Assembly (NCBI GenBank): GCA_947500055.1
Contig: CANMQO010000003.1
Span: 248,001-312,000 of the forward strand
Length of the DNA: 64,000 nucleotides
Direction of reading: 5' to 3'
Origin: an uncultured Paracoccaceae bacterium
Lineage (GTDB): Bacteria > Pseudomonadota > Alphaproteobacteria > Rhodobacterales > Rhodobacteraceae
Part shown: positions 35,955-45,154 of the stretch, one piece after another
Layout: the number at the start of each line of letters is the position of its first letter
Numbering within the stretch: the first letter of the stretch is position 1
Program-made: the position numbers and the translations under genes
Notes under the pieces: model-generated
The model's database searches: none
Seen by the model: the letters and a program-made list of their open reading frames with translations, nothing else
What the model was told of the DNA's origin: nothing

Positions 35955-37181
35955 TTATTCCTCAAGTTTCGTGGCAACCAGCAACCCAATTGCCACAAGT
36001 TTCAGCAAAGACGGCACAAGCGCATAGAGCACCGTCAACATGTTCAATGCCGCGTCGGGCAGGTTTGTTTGCCCGGCTTCAAAACCGGAGCGTTCCAGCA
36101 GTGGCAACAGGACCACCGCAGCGAAGGCCAGGGTGAATTTGTTCACCAATGTCCAAAGTCCAAATCCCTGCCCCCCATTGGGCGAGATTGCGGCCATCCG
36201 CTTTGCAAACATTGCGGGCAGCAGCGTAAGGTCTGCCCCGATCGTTGCACCACTTAATACGCACACAATCGCAAAAGGGATCACATCGCCGGTCGATAAA
36301 GTGACCGTGTAGCCAAAGGACGCGATGGCAAGGATCATCGCGGTCAAAAGAACCGGTCTTTCTCCGTATCGCCGCGCAAGGGCAGACCAGATCGGAGAGG
36401 AGACCGCCGCAGCCAGAAAAAACAGCACCAACAGCGCCCCTTCCCAACCAGCGGCACCCAGACGGCTTTCGACGTAAAACAAGAATAATGTGCTTGAAAC
36501 GGCCAGGGGCGTCGCATTTACGAGCGCCAGGAGCAGCAATCGGCGCGCTGTTGTATCTGCAACAATTTCGCCTATTTGAGATGGCTCCTGCCGAACCCGC
36601 CCTTTCCATTCGGGCCACATGGACAACGCGGCAATCAGCGTGACAGCTGCAAATCCATAGGCAAAGGCCGCAAAAGGCTCCGCGACAACACCGATCAGGA
36701 CCGTGGGGATGACCGCCGCAATGCAGACCCCAAGCAAAGCGCCGCTTTCCCGCCAGGCCGCCAACCGGACATGCCCCTGCGCGGCGTCGCCCGCCTTGCT
36801 GACCCCTTGGGCGTAGAAGTTGATCGTCAGAAAGCTGAAGGCGGTGAATAACCCCGTGATCGTCAGCCCAAACCACCAGATCGGATCGATTGGTGGAACG
36901 ACGGCAAAGAGGCCAATCATCGACATGGCAAGAATGCCCGCAACGACCGTAATGATCAGCTTCTTGCCAACCGTCAGTCTTTCACTGATCCAGCCCAGAA
37001 CAGGATCTTGAATGACGTCGAACAGGCGCAGCCCAAACAAGACCGCGCCAAGCGCGGTCAGGCTGACGCCAAACGTATCTGCGTAGTATTTCGGAGCGTA
37101 TATGTAGATCGGCAATCCGGCCCCGGACAACACCGCTGCGAAACCGGAATAGGCAGGCAGCCGTTCCCTCAGGGCTGTCAT
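35955..37181 (-). CDS. MFS transporter of the RpoE/ChrR-linked cluster
   Basis: 408 residues with about 11-12 hydrophobic segments. The first half has GLRLFDVIQDPVLGWISE, a signature of the MFS group that includes GPH sugar:cation and lysophospholipid-type carriers; the second half has ATIGADLTLLPAMFA. The substrate is unknown, and a lipid or lipid precursor would suit its neighbours. The gene is coupled by ATGA to DUF1365 upstream and lies 3 bases before DUF3833. No obvious defect is seen. Confidence 0.88.
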   Translation of the reverse strand: MTALRERLPAYSGFAAVLSGAGLPIYIYAPKYYADTFGVSLTALGAVLFGLRLFDVIQDPVLGWISERLTVGKKLIITVVAGILAMSMIGLFAVVPPIDPIWWFGLTITGLFTAFSFLTINFYAQGVSKAGDAAQGHVRLAAWRESGALLGVCIAAVIPTVLIGVVAEPFAAFAYGFAAVTLIAALSMWPEWKGRVRQEPSQIGEIVADTTARRLLLLALVNATPLAVSSTLFLFYVESRLGAAGWEGALLVLFFLAAAVSSPIWSALARRYGERPVLLTAMILAIASFGYTVTLSTGDVIPFAIVCVLSGATIGADLTLLPAMFAKRMAAISPNGGQGFGLWTLVNKFTLAFAAVVLLPLLERSGFEAGQTNLPDAALNMLTVLYALVPSLLKLVAIGLLVATKLEE

Positions 37182-37936
37182 TTGCTGACCTCTTCAACGG
37201 GCGGCGCAGGTTGCGATCGGAATGTCGCGCCTTTGAACCAAAGCTTTAGCGCCTGCCAATGGATCAACGTCAGCACCCGGCGCGACCCGAACGGACGGCG
37301 CAAAGCGGCATGGATGATCGACCGGTTGGTCATTGGCTTGCGTGGGCCAGTGAGGGTTGCGATCAACCCGCCATTGCCCCGCGAATAATCGATCCAGATG
37401 CCGATGCTGTCAGGTTGGATATCAAACCGAAAAACATACCCGCCCTCGACCGGCTGAAAGGGCGAGACATGCATCAGCTTTTGCGCTGAAATCGTCGCAT
37501 CCCTGGTAATCGGTCGCCCATCGTCATGGCGACACAGGTAGGAATGACGGTCGCCAAATGTATTGGTAACTTCGGCAATAACGCTGCGCAGCATATTTTT
37601 GTCGTCATAGCAAAGCCAGAACGAAACGGGGTTGAACACATGCCCGAATAGTCGTGGCTGGGCGAGCAACATCACCCGCGCGGGATCAGGTGCGTCGTAA
37701 GTCTTCAGGATCTCACGCACCCAGGCGGCGCCGCGCCCCTGTTTGGGCGGGCCGCCATGGTCGATGTCCTGCAGGGACATGACGTTGGCTGTGTTTCGCG
37801 CAAACAATGCCGGGCCCTTCACCGCCGCCTCTGCATCGGCCAACACATAGTCAATCGAATAGCGAAAGGCGTTCTTGGTGGCACCGCGACGGCCGTGATA
37901 GGTTTCGGCCGCGATATGTTCGATGTCACAGGTCAC
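37178..37936 (-). CDS. DUF1365 family protein
   Basis: 252 residues. Characteristic blocks are YHGRRGATKNAFRYSIDYVL, RLFGHVFNPVSFWLCYD and EVTNTFGDRHSYL. DUF1365 genes are commonly next to an FAD oxidoreductase and cyclopropane synthase-like genes and are thought to take part in fatty acid modification; here only the FAD oxidoreductase is adjacent. It overlaps both neighbours (ATGA type). Molecular activity is unproven. Confidence 0.92.
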   Translation of the reverse strand: MTCDIEHIAAETYHGRRGATKNAFRYSIDYVLADAEAAVKGPALFARNTANVMSLQDIDHGGPPKQGRGAAWVREILKTYDAPDPARVMLLAQPRLFGHVFNPVSFWLCYDDKNMLRSVIAEVTNTFGDRHSYLCRHDDGRPITRDATISAQKLMHVSPFQPVEGGYVFRFDIQPDSIGIWIDYSRGNGGLIATLTGPRKPMTNRSIIHAALRRPFGSRRVLTLIHWQALKLWFKGATFRSQPAPPVEEVSK

Positions 37937-39231
37937 TCGGCCGCAACGTCAAGACGTTCGACCGCGTTCAGGGCATGAACAACATCCAAAGCGCTGGAAA
38001 GCCCATCCTCGTGAAAGCCATTTTTCATCCATGCACCGCAGAACCATGTTCTGTTTGATCCATTCATCGCCACGGCAGCCTCCTGCGCGGCCAGGGCTTC
38101 AAGATCATAAACCGGATGGCGCAGCGTGACCTCATCCCAGATCAGATCTTCGCGGATTGGACGTTTGGAGTTCAGCGTAACCATCAGATCCTCGGCCTGC
38201 AGCCAGGGTTGCAGTGAGTTCATCCAATAGGTCAGATCGATTTCACCGCCAGCGTGACCGGTATCTTCTGAATAGACCCAAGAGGACCAGACCTGACGGC
38301 GTTTTGGCATTACGGATGTATCGGAGTGCAAAACGATGCGGTTGGGCTGATAGCGGATAGCCCCCAATATCGATCTTTCGACTGAGGTTGGATCGGACAG
38401 GAGGCGCAAAGTATCATCGGAATGGGTGGCAAAAATGACCTCATCAAACATTTCCCATTCGCCGCAGGACGTTTTGACCTCAACCCCTATCGGTCCACGG
38501 CGGACACCCTGCACCGGGGCACCCAGCCGCATATCAACGCCACGGCGAAACATATCCTGGCCAAGTCGGGTGACATATTGCTGTGATCCGCCTCTGACGG
38601 TGTACCATTGGTGTTGCCCCGTTGCGCCAAGCAACGCGTGATTGTCGAAAAACTTCATCAGCGCATATGCTGGGAAGTCCAGTATCTTTTCTTTCGGCGT
38701 TGACCAGATCGCCCCGGAAAACGGCAACAGGTAATGATCGCGAAAGTAGTCGCTGAGCTTCAGTTTGGACAATAGTCCGGCGATCGTCAGTGTTTCATCC
38801 TTGCTCGCCTGCAACCCTTTTGCGTTGAACTGAATAATATCGCGGATCATGCGAAGAAACTTCGGGTTTATCGCATTACGGCGCTGTGCAAACAAGGCGT
38901 CCAGACTGGTCAGAGCGTATTCCATCTGACCGCCACCAAAAGACGCTCCAAAGCTCATGTTACTTTTGGTGACAGGCACATCAAGATGATCGAAAAGAGC
39001 AGTCAGGTTCGGATAATTGGCGTAGTTGAACACGATGAAGCCCGTATCGACGGCCTGGTCACCATGACGGCCAGCCATTCGGGTGCGGGCGTGCCCACCC
39101 AAACGTTTCTCTGCCTCAAACAAGGTGACACGGTGGTCTTTTGCCAGGGCATGTGCTGCACCCATGCCTGAAATCCCTGCCCCGATTATCGCCACATGGC
39201 GGGGGGCGTGAGTATTTGTTTCAAAAGGCAT
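37933..39231 (-). CDS. FAD-dependent oxidoreductase of the RpoE/ChrR-linked cluster
   Basis: 432 residues. The N-terminal dinucleotide motif is VAIIGAGISGMGAA (13-26), followed by an FEAEKRLGGHARTR block that places it in the amine-oxidase/desaturase-like flavoprotein group. R. sphaeroides RSP_1091 is the likely counterpart (recalled), connected with furan or altered fatty acids under sigma-E control. It is the first gene of the leftward operon; its start lies about 35 bases downstream of a sigma-E-type promoter. The next gene overlaps its stop. Confidence 0.9.
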   Translation of the reverse strand: MPFETNTHAPRHVAIIGAGISGMGAAHALAKDHRVTLFEAEKRLGGHARTRMAGRHGDQAVDTGFIVFNYANYPNLTALFDHLDVPVTKSNMSFGASFGGGQMEYALTSLDALFAQRRNAINPKFLRMIRDIIQFNAKGLQASKDETLTIAGLLSKLKLSDYFRDHYLLPFSGAIWSTPKEKILDFPAYALMKFFDNHALLGATGQHQWYTVRGGSQQYVTRLGQDMFRRGVDMRLGAPVQGVRRGPIGVEVKTSCGEWEMFDEVIFATHSDDTLRLLSDPTSVERSILGAIRYQPNRIVLHSDTSVMPKRRQVWSSWVYSEDTGHAGGEIDLTYWMNSLQPWLQAEDLMVTLNSKRPIREDLIWDEVTLRHPVYDLEALAAQEAAVAMNGSNRTWFCGAWMKNGFHEDGLSSALDVVHALNAVERLDVAAE

Positions 39232-39266
39232 AAGTCCCTGCTCCGTCGTTTATTTTGTCGCATTGC

Positions 39267-39296
39267 TTCTTACGTAGCGCGCGCGCGCGTAGATCA
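39267..39296 (-). promoter_or_regulatory. Sigma-E (RpoE/ChrR) promoter of the leftward cluster
   Basis: On the minus strand TGATCT (39296-39291) and TAAGAA (39272-39267) are separated by exactly 18 bases. This equals the recalled R. sphaeroides sigma-E consensus TGATCC-N18-TAAGA with one change. The expected start near 39260 leaves about 29 bases of leader, and GGAG lies before the ATG at 39231. The spacer contains an uninterrupted GCGCGCGCGCGCG run at 39277-39289. Confidence 0.85.
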
Positions 39297-39319
39297 TATT
39301 AAAATTTCTCAGCACCAAG

Positions 39320-39349
39320 TGATCCAGACACTGCCAGCCTCCGTAACAG
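39320..39349 (+). promoter_or_regulatory. Sigma-E (RpoE/ChrR) promoter of rpoE-chrR
   Basis: TGATCC (39320-39325) and TAACAG (39344-39349) have an 18-base spacer, matching the sigma-E consensus exactly in the -35 and closely in the -10. It implies positive autoregulation of rpoE, as in R. sphaeroides. The expected transcript start near 39356 rules against any rpoE start codon at 39354. Confidence 0.88.
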
Positions 39350-39458
39350 GAATATGTTGATCGAAACTTATGCCTTTACGAAAGCGGGTGCGCCCCCGAG
39401 CCCGCCTGTCTATGATAAGGACGAGGCGAAAAAGTCTTGCATAGCGGGGGCTGGAAAA

Positions 39459-40010
39459 GTGAAGACCAAGCAATTGGCCAATCGGATGGCTTGGGTTGCG
39501 CAGGTTCATGCGGTGCGGGACGATAAAAACAAGACGGCATTCGCCGAGCTATTTGCCCATTTTGCGCCCCGCGTGAAGTCGTTCCTGATGAAATCGGGGG
39601 CCAGCCCGGATCTTGCGGATGAATGCACGCAAGAGGTCATGGCGACCCTTTGGAACAAAGCCCATATGTTCGATCCGACAAAGGCGAGCGTGTCCACATG
39701 GATTTTTACCATTGCCCGGAATCGCAAGATCGACATTTTGCGCAAGCAAAGACGGCCGGAACCAGAAGATTTGCCATGGGGGCCGGAGCCGGAACCCGAT
39801 CAAACCGAGATTCTGGCGCTGCAACAAGAAACAGAACAACTGGGCGGTGCCCTCGCGACATTGCCGCCTGAACAACGAAAACTAATCGAAAAAGCCTATT
39901 TTGGTGATCTGAGCCATAGCGAAATCGCTGCAGAGACAGGCCTACCACTTGGCACGATCAAATCGCGGATTAGGTTGGCGCTGGAACGTTTGCGCCATGC
40001 AATGAAATGA
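39459..40010 (+). CDS. rpoE: ECF sigma factor RpoE (singlet-oxygen response, ECF11 type)
   Basis: About 183 residues from the GTG at 39459 (preceded by a G-rich CGGGGGCTGG site); an ATG at 39486 is also possible, and an ATG at 39354 falls at the promoter start point. Region 2 includes LADECTQEVMATLWNKA and STWIFTIARNRKIDILRKQ; region 4 includes LPPEQRKLIEKAYFGDLSHSEIA with GTIKSRIRLALERLR. The partner is ChrR. The protein drives transcription from TGATCC-N18-TAAGA-type promoters after singlet oxygen frees it. It overlaps nothing, and chrR starts 1 base after its stop. Confidence 0.9.
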   Translation: MKTKQLANRMAWVAQVHAVRDDKNKTAFAELFAHFAPRVKSFLMKSGASPDLADECTQEVMATLWNKAHMFDPTKASVSTWIFTIARNRKIDILRKQRRPEPEDLPWGPEPEPDQTEILALQQETEQLGGALATLPPEQRKLIEKAYFGDLSHSEIAAETGLPLGTIKSRIRLALERLRHAMK

Positions 40011-40011
40011 A

Positions 40012-40674
40012 ATGATGAACATGATGACAAATATTAAACACCACCTGACAGAGCCGCTGTTGATGGGTTACGCCGCAGGCACTTTGCCGGAGGCATTCAA
40101 CCTTGTGGTCGCCACGCATATTTCGATGTGTGACACCTGCCGGGCTGCATTGGCCGAATACGATGCCGTTGGCGGTGAAGTCATGTTGGAGGTGCCGCCC
40201 GTAAATATGGCCGATGATGCGCTGGCTTCGACAATGGCGTTGATCGATGGAACGGCACAATCTGCACCAGAGAAGCCTTCGCCACGAAGCAACGGGATTT
40301 TCCCGGCGCCTTTGCGTGCCTATGTCAACGGCGATGCGGATGCTGTGAAATGGCGCAAGATCGGTGGCGGGGTCAGTCAGATGATTTTGCCAACCTCAAA
40401 AGATGCAAGCGTGCGTTTGTTGCATATCCCGGCAGGCACAGCTGTCCCCGATCATGGGCATCGCGGCACCGAATTGACGCTTGTTCTGCAAGGTGCCTTC
40501 GTCGATGAAACCGACAGGTTTGGTACCGGCGACGTTGAAGTTGCAAACGAGGATTTGAACCACAAGCCAATTGCGGAAGACGGTTTGGATTGCATCTGCT
40601 TGGCGGCAACCGACGCGCCATTGCGGTTCAACAGCCTTTTGCCCCGGATCGCGCAACGTTTTGTCGGCATCTAA
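40012..40674 (+). CDS. chrR: Zinc anti-sigma factor ChrR with cupin domain
   Basis: 220 residues. The N-terminal anti-sigma domain has the zinc ligands H10 or H11, H36, C40 and C43 (THISMCDTC). The C-terminal cupin carries PDHGHRGTELTLVLQGAF. Both closely follow R. sphaeroides ChrR, down to the ending CLAATDAPLRFNSLLP. It binds and inhibits RpoE and releases it under singlet oxygen. A second ATG 3 bases on is equally possible. A strong terminator follows 25 bases after the stop. Confidence 0.95.
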   Translation: MMNMMTNIKHHLTEPLLMGYAAGTLPEAFNLVVATHISMCDTCRAALAEYDAVGGEVMLEVPPVNMADDALASTMALIDGTAQSAPEKPSPRSNGIFPAPLRAYVNGDADAVKWRKIGGGVSQMILPTSKDASVRLLHIPAGTAVPDHGHRGTELTLVLQGAFVDETDRFGTGDVEVANEDLNHKPIAEDGLDCICLAATDAPLRFNSLLPRIAQRFVGI

Positions 40675-40698
40675 ACCTTCCCTCGGCCACTCGACCCG

Positions 40699-40730
40699 GG
40701 CCCCGGCTTATCCGGGGCCTTTCCTATTTT
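40699..40730 (+). terminator. Rho-independent terminator of rpoE-chrR
   Basis: GGCCCCGG and CCGGGGCC form a perfect 8-base stem with loop CTTAT, followed by TTTCCTATTTTT. It overlaps the 3' end of the convergent rmuC gene. Confidence 0.85.
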
Positions 40731-41962
40731 TGGGGTGATGCCAAGGGCACGACCTTTGGATCAACGTCCGCTGATAGCTCTTCGAAATCAAAGTTATCCA
40801 GCCTGTCAGCCCGCTTACCGGCCCGCGTCGCGGCAACAAGAACGCCCGAGACATCATCACCCGCCTGCCGCAAGTGGGTTTCAAGCTTCCCTGCTTTTTC
40901 GCCAATAATTTCAACATCACGATGCAGCATCCGCAACGCTTTGCGGATCTCGCCAGTTTGTTCGCGCATGCGCGCATCTTTCAGGATCGCGCGCATGGTG
41001 TTCAATGTCGCCATACAGGTGGTTGGCGACACGATCCAGACCCGCGCATCAAACCCCGCCCGCACAACTTCAGGCAGTCGTGCATGCAGTTCGGCATAGA
41101 CAGCTTCGGACGGCAGGAACATGATTGCGCCATCTGCTGTCTCACCTTCGATGATGTATTTCGTGCTGATGTCCTTGATATGTTTGCGGACCGCATTGCC
41201 GAGATCACGCAGCGCAATTTTCTGCAACTCGGGGGTATCGGCAGAGGCGAGGCTCTCGTAAGCCTCGAACGGGAATTTCGCATCAATCACGATGGGACCG
41301 GGCGGGTTTGGCAGATGAACAAGACAATCGGCCCGCGTGTTGTTTGAAAGGGTGACCTGTAATGCGTAGCTGTCAGATGGCAGCGCCTTGGACACAATAT
41401 CAGTCAACTGGATTTCACCAAACATTCCGCGTCGTTGTTTATTGGACAGGATGTCCTGCAAAGACAGCACATCGCCCGACAGCTTTTCGATATTCGTCTG
41501 GGCCTTGTCGATCGTGGCCAGACGTTCCTGCAATGCCGTCAGGCTTTTGGTTGTTTTCTCGGTACTGCCGGACAGCGTGTCTTTCAGCCGCTCCTGCATG
41601 TCGGACAGTGATCGCGCAGATTTCAAGGCGTTGTCGGCCAGACGTTCTGCCATTTGGGCCTGCACCTCTGCCAGACGCGCTTCCATCGTTTGCACCACAT
41701 GAACCTGCGCGTTGGCCTGCGCATCGCTGACCGTCTGAATATTGCCCGCCAGTTGGTGTTGGCCTTGTCCCAGCGCCTGCACGTCCCCGGTCAAACGGCC
41801 AAGTTGCCCTGCCACATGTTGAACCGCCTCGGCAGAGCGCCCGGCACGGCGCACCGTTGTGATCAACAGGATCAGGATCAACAATACAACGATTGTGCCG
41901 ACCAGAACGCCGATCACCAGCGGGTCATCAAATGCGTAAGTTTGCTCGCCAATTTGAATCAT
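40724..41962 (-). CDS. rmuC: DNA recombination protein RmuC
   Basis: 412 residues. An N-terminal membrane helix (about 15-37) is followed by a long coiled coil to about 160, then the nuclease-like RmuC domain with RGMFGEIQLTDIV, VIDAKFPFEAY, DGAIMFLPSEAVYAEL and VSPTTCMATLNT. It limits DNA rearrangements; catalytic activity is not established. The ATG overlaps the mutL stop (ATGA), so the two repair genes are coupled. Confidence 0.93.
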   Translation of the reverse strand: MIQIGEQTYAFDDPLVIGVLVGTIVVLLILILLITTVRRAGRSAEAVQHVAGQLGRLTGDVQALGQGQHQLAGNIQTVSDAQANAQVHVVQTMEARLAEVQAQMAERLADNALKSARSLSDMQERLKDTLSGSTEKTTKSLTALQERLATIDKAQTNIEKLSGDVLSLQDILSNKQRRGMFGEIQLTDIVSKALPSDSYALQVTLSNNTRADCLVHLPNPPGPIVIDAKFPFEAYESLASADTPELQKIALRDLGNAVRKHIKDISTKYIIEGETADGAIMFLPSEAVYAELHARLPEVVRAGFDARVWIVSPTTCMATLNTMRAILKDARMREQTGEIRKALRMLHRDVEIIGEKAGKLETHLRQAGDDVSGVLVAATRAGKRADRLDNFDFEELSADVDPKVVPLASPQK

Positions 41963-43764
41963 GTGCGCCCGAACAGCCGTTCAATATCTGACAATTTCAA
42001 CTCCACATATGTCGGTCGCCCGTGGTTACACTGCCCCGAAAGTGGCGTTGCCTCCATCTCTCGCAGAAGTGCATTCATTTCGGCGCCTTGCATCCGACGG
42101 CCAGAGCGGATGGAACCGTGACAGGCCACCCGGCTGAGGATCGCCTCGATCTTGCTTTGCACATTCGCGCTTTCGCCTTGGTCTGCAAGCTCATCCAGAA
42201 TATCCCGCAGCATTTTTTCGGCATTGATTTCGCCAAGGATCGCTGGCGTTTCGCGAACCGCAATTGCCCCTCCACCAAACGGTTCCAGCGTTAGACCCAA
42301 TCGCCCAAGATCGTTCGCAATCTCCATCAATTGAGCGACCTCAGCAGTTGTCATTTCCACAATCTCAGGGATCAGTAATGCCTGTGCTGCAACCCCGTTT
42401 TCGGCCATTTGTGTTTTCAGTTTCTCATAGACCAACCGCTCATGCGCGGCATGCTGATCGACAATGACAATCCCTGCTTCAGTCTGGGCGATGATATAGT
42501 TTTCATGCACCTGCGCGCGCGCGGCGCCAAGTGGCAGGTTATCCGGTTCGTCCAAAACCGCGGGCTCAACCCGCGCCGACGGGGCCTCTCCAAATCCCGG
42601 GGCCTGAGCCTGAAACGTCATTGAACGGGCGCTGAAACTTGGGCGATCCATCTGGTAGACCCGAGCGGCAACTGGTTCCGGCGTCATTGCGCCCAATGTG
42701 GCATTGGCCACAGTGGTTGACGCCCGGTGCCCCGCCTCAGCCAAAGCATGCCGCAAGCCCGACACGATCAGCCCGCGGACAATCCCCGGATCGCGAAAAC
42801 GCACCTCTGTCTTGGCGGGATGCACATTCACATCCACCAGCGTCGGGTCACAGTCCACAAATAGGGCGGCAACCGGATGCCGGTCTCGCGACAGCACGTC
42901 CATATAGGCGGCTCGCAGTGCCCCCAGCAGCATTTTGTCACGCACGGGACGACCATTGACGAACAGGAATTGCGCCACCGCAGCACCCCGCGAATAGGTC
43001 GGCAATGCGGCATAGCCGGTAAGATGAAAGCCGTCGCGCTGCGTATCAATCGCCAGCGCATTGTCAGCAAAATCGCGGCCCAGCACATTGCGCAGCCGAC
43101 CATGCAAGGCATCAAACAGATCCCCACTTTCAGCGTCGGCGCGGAATGTTGTGCGCTGGTCACCGCCTGACGCATCGCGCAGAATGAAAGTCACAAACGG
43201 TTCGGCCATGGCCAGTCGCTTGACCACATCGCTGATCGCCTGCGCTTCGGCCCGATCGGTCCGCAGGAATTTCAGGCGCGCGGGCGTTGCGTAAAAGATA
43301 TCCCGTAGCTCAACCACCGTGCCGCTTGTCAGGGCCGCAGGGCGTGCATCGCCAGCGTTGCCGCCTGCGACGCTGATGCTTGCCGCCTCTTGCCCGACGA
43401 CCCGCGAGGTGATGGTCAATCGGCCAACGGCACCAAGGGACGGCAGCGCCTCGCCCCGGAAGCCAAACGAATTGATGTTCAGCAGGTCTGACCCGTCGAT
43501 CTTTGATGTCGCATGACGGGACAAGGCAAGCTGCAGATCACCGGGCGCAATGCCACACCCATCATCCGTGACGCGGATCAGCGTCTTACCACCATCCGCA
43601 ATCACGACCTCAATCCGTTTTGCGCCAGCGTCGATGCTATTCTCGACCAGTTCTTTGACGGCAGAGGCAGGGCGTTCCAACACCTCGCCCGCCGCAATCC
43701 GGTTGATGGCAGCATCATCCAACTGCCGGATCACCGGAGCGGGGTTTATATGGGGGTCAGTCAT
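41959..43764 (-). CDS. mutL: DNA mismatch repair protein MutL
   Basis: 601 residues from the ATG at 43764; the frame extends to 43923 but that part overlaps the next gene's 3' end. The N-terminal GHKL ATPase has NRIAAGEVLERPASAVKELV, DDGCGI and FGFRGEAL. The C-terminal domain carries the endonuclease motif DQHAxxExxxxE (DQHAAHERLVYE) and CNHGRP, so this MutL should be a nicking enzyme of the type found in bacteria without MutH. It works with MutS in mismatch repair. Both ends show no damage. Confidence 0.95.
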   Translation of the reverse strand: MTDPHINPAPVIRQLDDAAINRIAAGEVLERPASAVKELVENSIDAGAKRIEVVIADGGKTLIRVTDDGCGIAPGDLQLALSRHATSKIDGSDLLNINSFGFRGEALPSLGAVGRLTITSRVVGQEAASISVAGGNAGDARPAALTSGTVVELRDIFYATPARLKFLRTDRAEAQAISDVVKRLAMAEPFVTFILRDASGGDQRTTFRADAESGDLFDALHGRLRNVLGRDFADNALAIDTQRDGFHLTGYAALPTYSRGAAVAQFLFVNGRPVRDKMLLGALRAAYMDVLSRDRHPVAALFVDCDPTLVDVNVHPAKTEVRFRDPGIVRGLIVSGLRHALAEAGHRASTTVANATLGAMTPEPVAARVYQMDRPSFSARSMTFQAQAPGFGEAPSARVEPAVLDEPDNLPLGAARAQVHENYIIAQTEAGIVIVDQHAAHERLVYEKLKTQMAENGVAAQALLIPEIVEMTTAEVAQLMEIANDLGRLGLTLEPFGGGAIAVRETPAILGEINAEKMLRDILDELADQGESANVQSKIEAILSRVACHGSIRSGRRMQGAEMNALLREMEATPLSGQCNHGRPTYVELKLSDIERLFGRT

Positions 43765-43843
43765 GGCCATGCCACAAGTTATAGCATGTCCCGCCGCGAT
43801 TCTGCGAGCGAAGAAGTCAGGCCGCGCGCAAAAGTTCTGCCAC

Positions 43844-45154
43844 CTATTGCATTGTTTCCAACCCCTCTGGTTGGCCGACAACAACGAAATGAAGCGCATC
43901 AGGTTGCAGCAGTTCCGCCGCAACCCGGTTTACATCCTCAAGCGTCAAGGCCTCAATAAAGGCGTTGCGGTTGATCACATAATCTGGCGATAGCCCAATC
44001 ATCTGCATGCCGACCATAATCGTGGCAATTTCGCTATTGCCATCAAAGCGCAGCGGGTACTCGCCGGTCAGGAACGTCTTCGCTGTTGCCAGCTCCTCCG
44101 CCGTCATACCCTCGTTGGCCATGCGCGCCCATTCGTTGCGCGTCACCTCGATCGCCTGTGCGATCGTGTCATTTGCGGATGCAACAGATCCAAGAACCAT
44201 TTCCGCATGAAACTTCGGAACGAGGTAAGTACGGATACCGTAGGTCAGGCCCCGTTTTTCGCGGACTTCCTCCATCAGACGGGATTCAAAGCCGCCGGCG
44301 CCCAAAACCTGGTTGATGATGTAGGCGGCAAAGAAATCTTCGTCATCGCGCTTTATGCCCGCGTGGCCAAACAGTGCAACAGATTGCGGTGTGTCATAGT
44401 CAATAACAGTCACGCCACCATCAAGGCCGAATGCCACATCTGCCGGCAGCGCCGGTCCGGTTTCTGGGAGTTCAATCAACAGCGCGTCCAGCATGGCACC
44501 CACATCGTCGGCGCTGACGTCACCAACAACCGATACAAATAGCTGATCACGTGTCAGCGCATTGCGATGGGCGTCAAACATGTCGTCGCGGGTCAAGCCG
44601 TTAACGGTTTCTTCAGTGCCACTCAGACTGTTGCCATAGGGATGGGCCCCAAATGCGCCAGCATTAAACGCCATGTTTGCAATTTCATTGGGGTCTTTGC
44701 TGTCGCTGGCAATACCCGTCAGAACCTGCGCGCGCACGCGGTCCAGCGCGTCCTGCTCAAATGTTGGATCAATCAGTGATTGGCGCAAAAGCCCCAGCGC
44801 AGCATCCTGGTTTTCGGTCAGGAACCGGGCAGAAATCGACAATATGTCATCATAGGCGCGGTAACTGAAACGCGCGGCCAATGCCTCACGTGCGGTTTGG
44901 AACTCCTGGGCTGTCATATCGCCCGACCCTTCTTCCAGAAGGCCCGCCATCAGGTTGGTGGCCCCGCGTTTGCCGGGCAGATCAAGCGATGCGCTGCCGC
45001 GAAACCGGATTTCAAGTGCAATAAACGGAATGCTGGGTTCTTCGACCACCCATGCGTTGATACCACCGGGCGAGGTGACCTCTTTGATGTCGATATCTGC
45101 CCGCGCAACACTCGCGGCAAGCATCAGAAAAATGGCGAAAAAGATACGCAACAT
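43844..45154 (-). CDS. M16-family peptidase subunit lacking the zinc motif
   Basis: 436 residues with a signal peptide (MLRIFFAIFLMLAASVARA). The zinc motif HxxEH is absent where it would be expected (the matching segment reads NLMAGLLEEGS), while the C-terminal half keeps EKRGLTYGI. This is the usual non-catalytic partner of a processing-peptidase-like pair. The ATG overlaps the stop of the active-subunit gene (TGATG); a TTG 3 bases before is not favoured. Location periplasmic or outer face. Confidence 0.9.
   Translation of the reverse strand: MLRIFFAIFLMLAASVARADIDIKEVTSPGGINAWVVEEPSIPFIALEIRFRGSASLDLPGKRGATNLMAGLLEEGSGDMTAQEFQTAREALAARFSYRAYDDILSISARFLTENQDAALGLLRQSLIDPTFEQDALDRVRAQVLTGIASDSKDPNEIANMAFNAGAFGAHPYGNSLSGTEETVNGLTRDDMFDAHRNALTRDQLFVSVVGDVSADDVGAMLDALLIELPETGPALPADVAFGLDGGVTVIDYDTPQSVALFGHAGIKRDDEDFFAAYIINQVLGAGGFESRLMEEVREKRGLTYGIRTYLVPKFHAEMVLGSVASANDTIAQAIEVTRNEWARMANEGMTAEELATAKTFLTGEYPLRFDGNSEIATIMVGMQMIGLSPDYVINRNAFIEALTLEDVNRVAAELLQPDALHFVVVGQPEGLETMQ

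Noticed and set aside
39354..39458. N-terminal extension of rpoE from an ATG at 39354
   Set aside because: The sigma-E promoter places the transcript start at about 39356, so this ATG would lie at or before it; the added residues also have no family counterpart.
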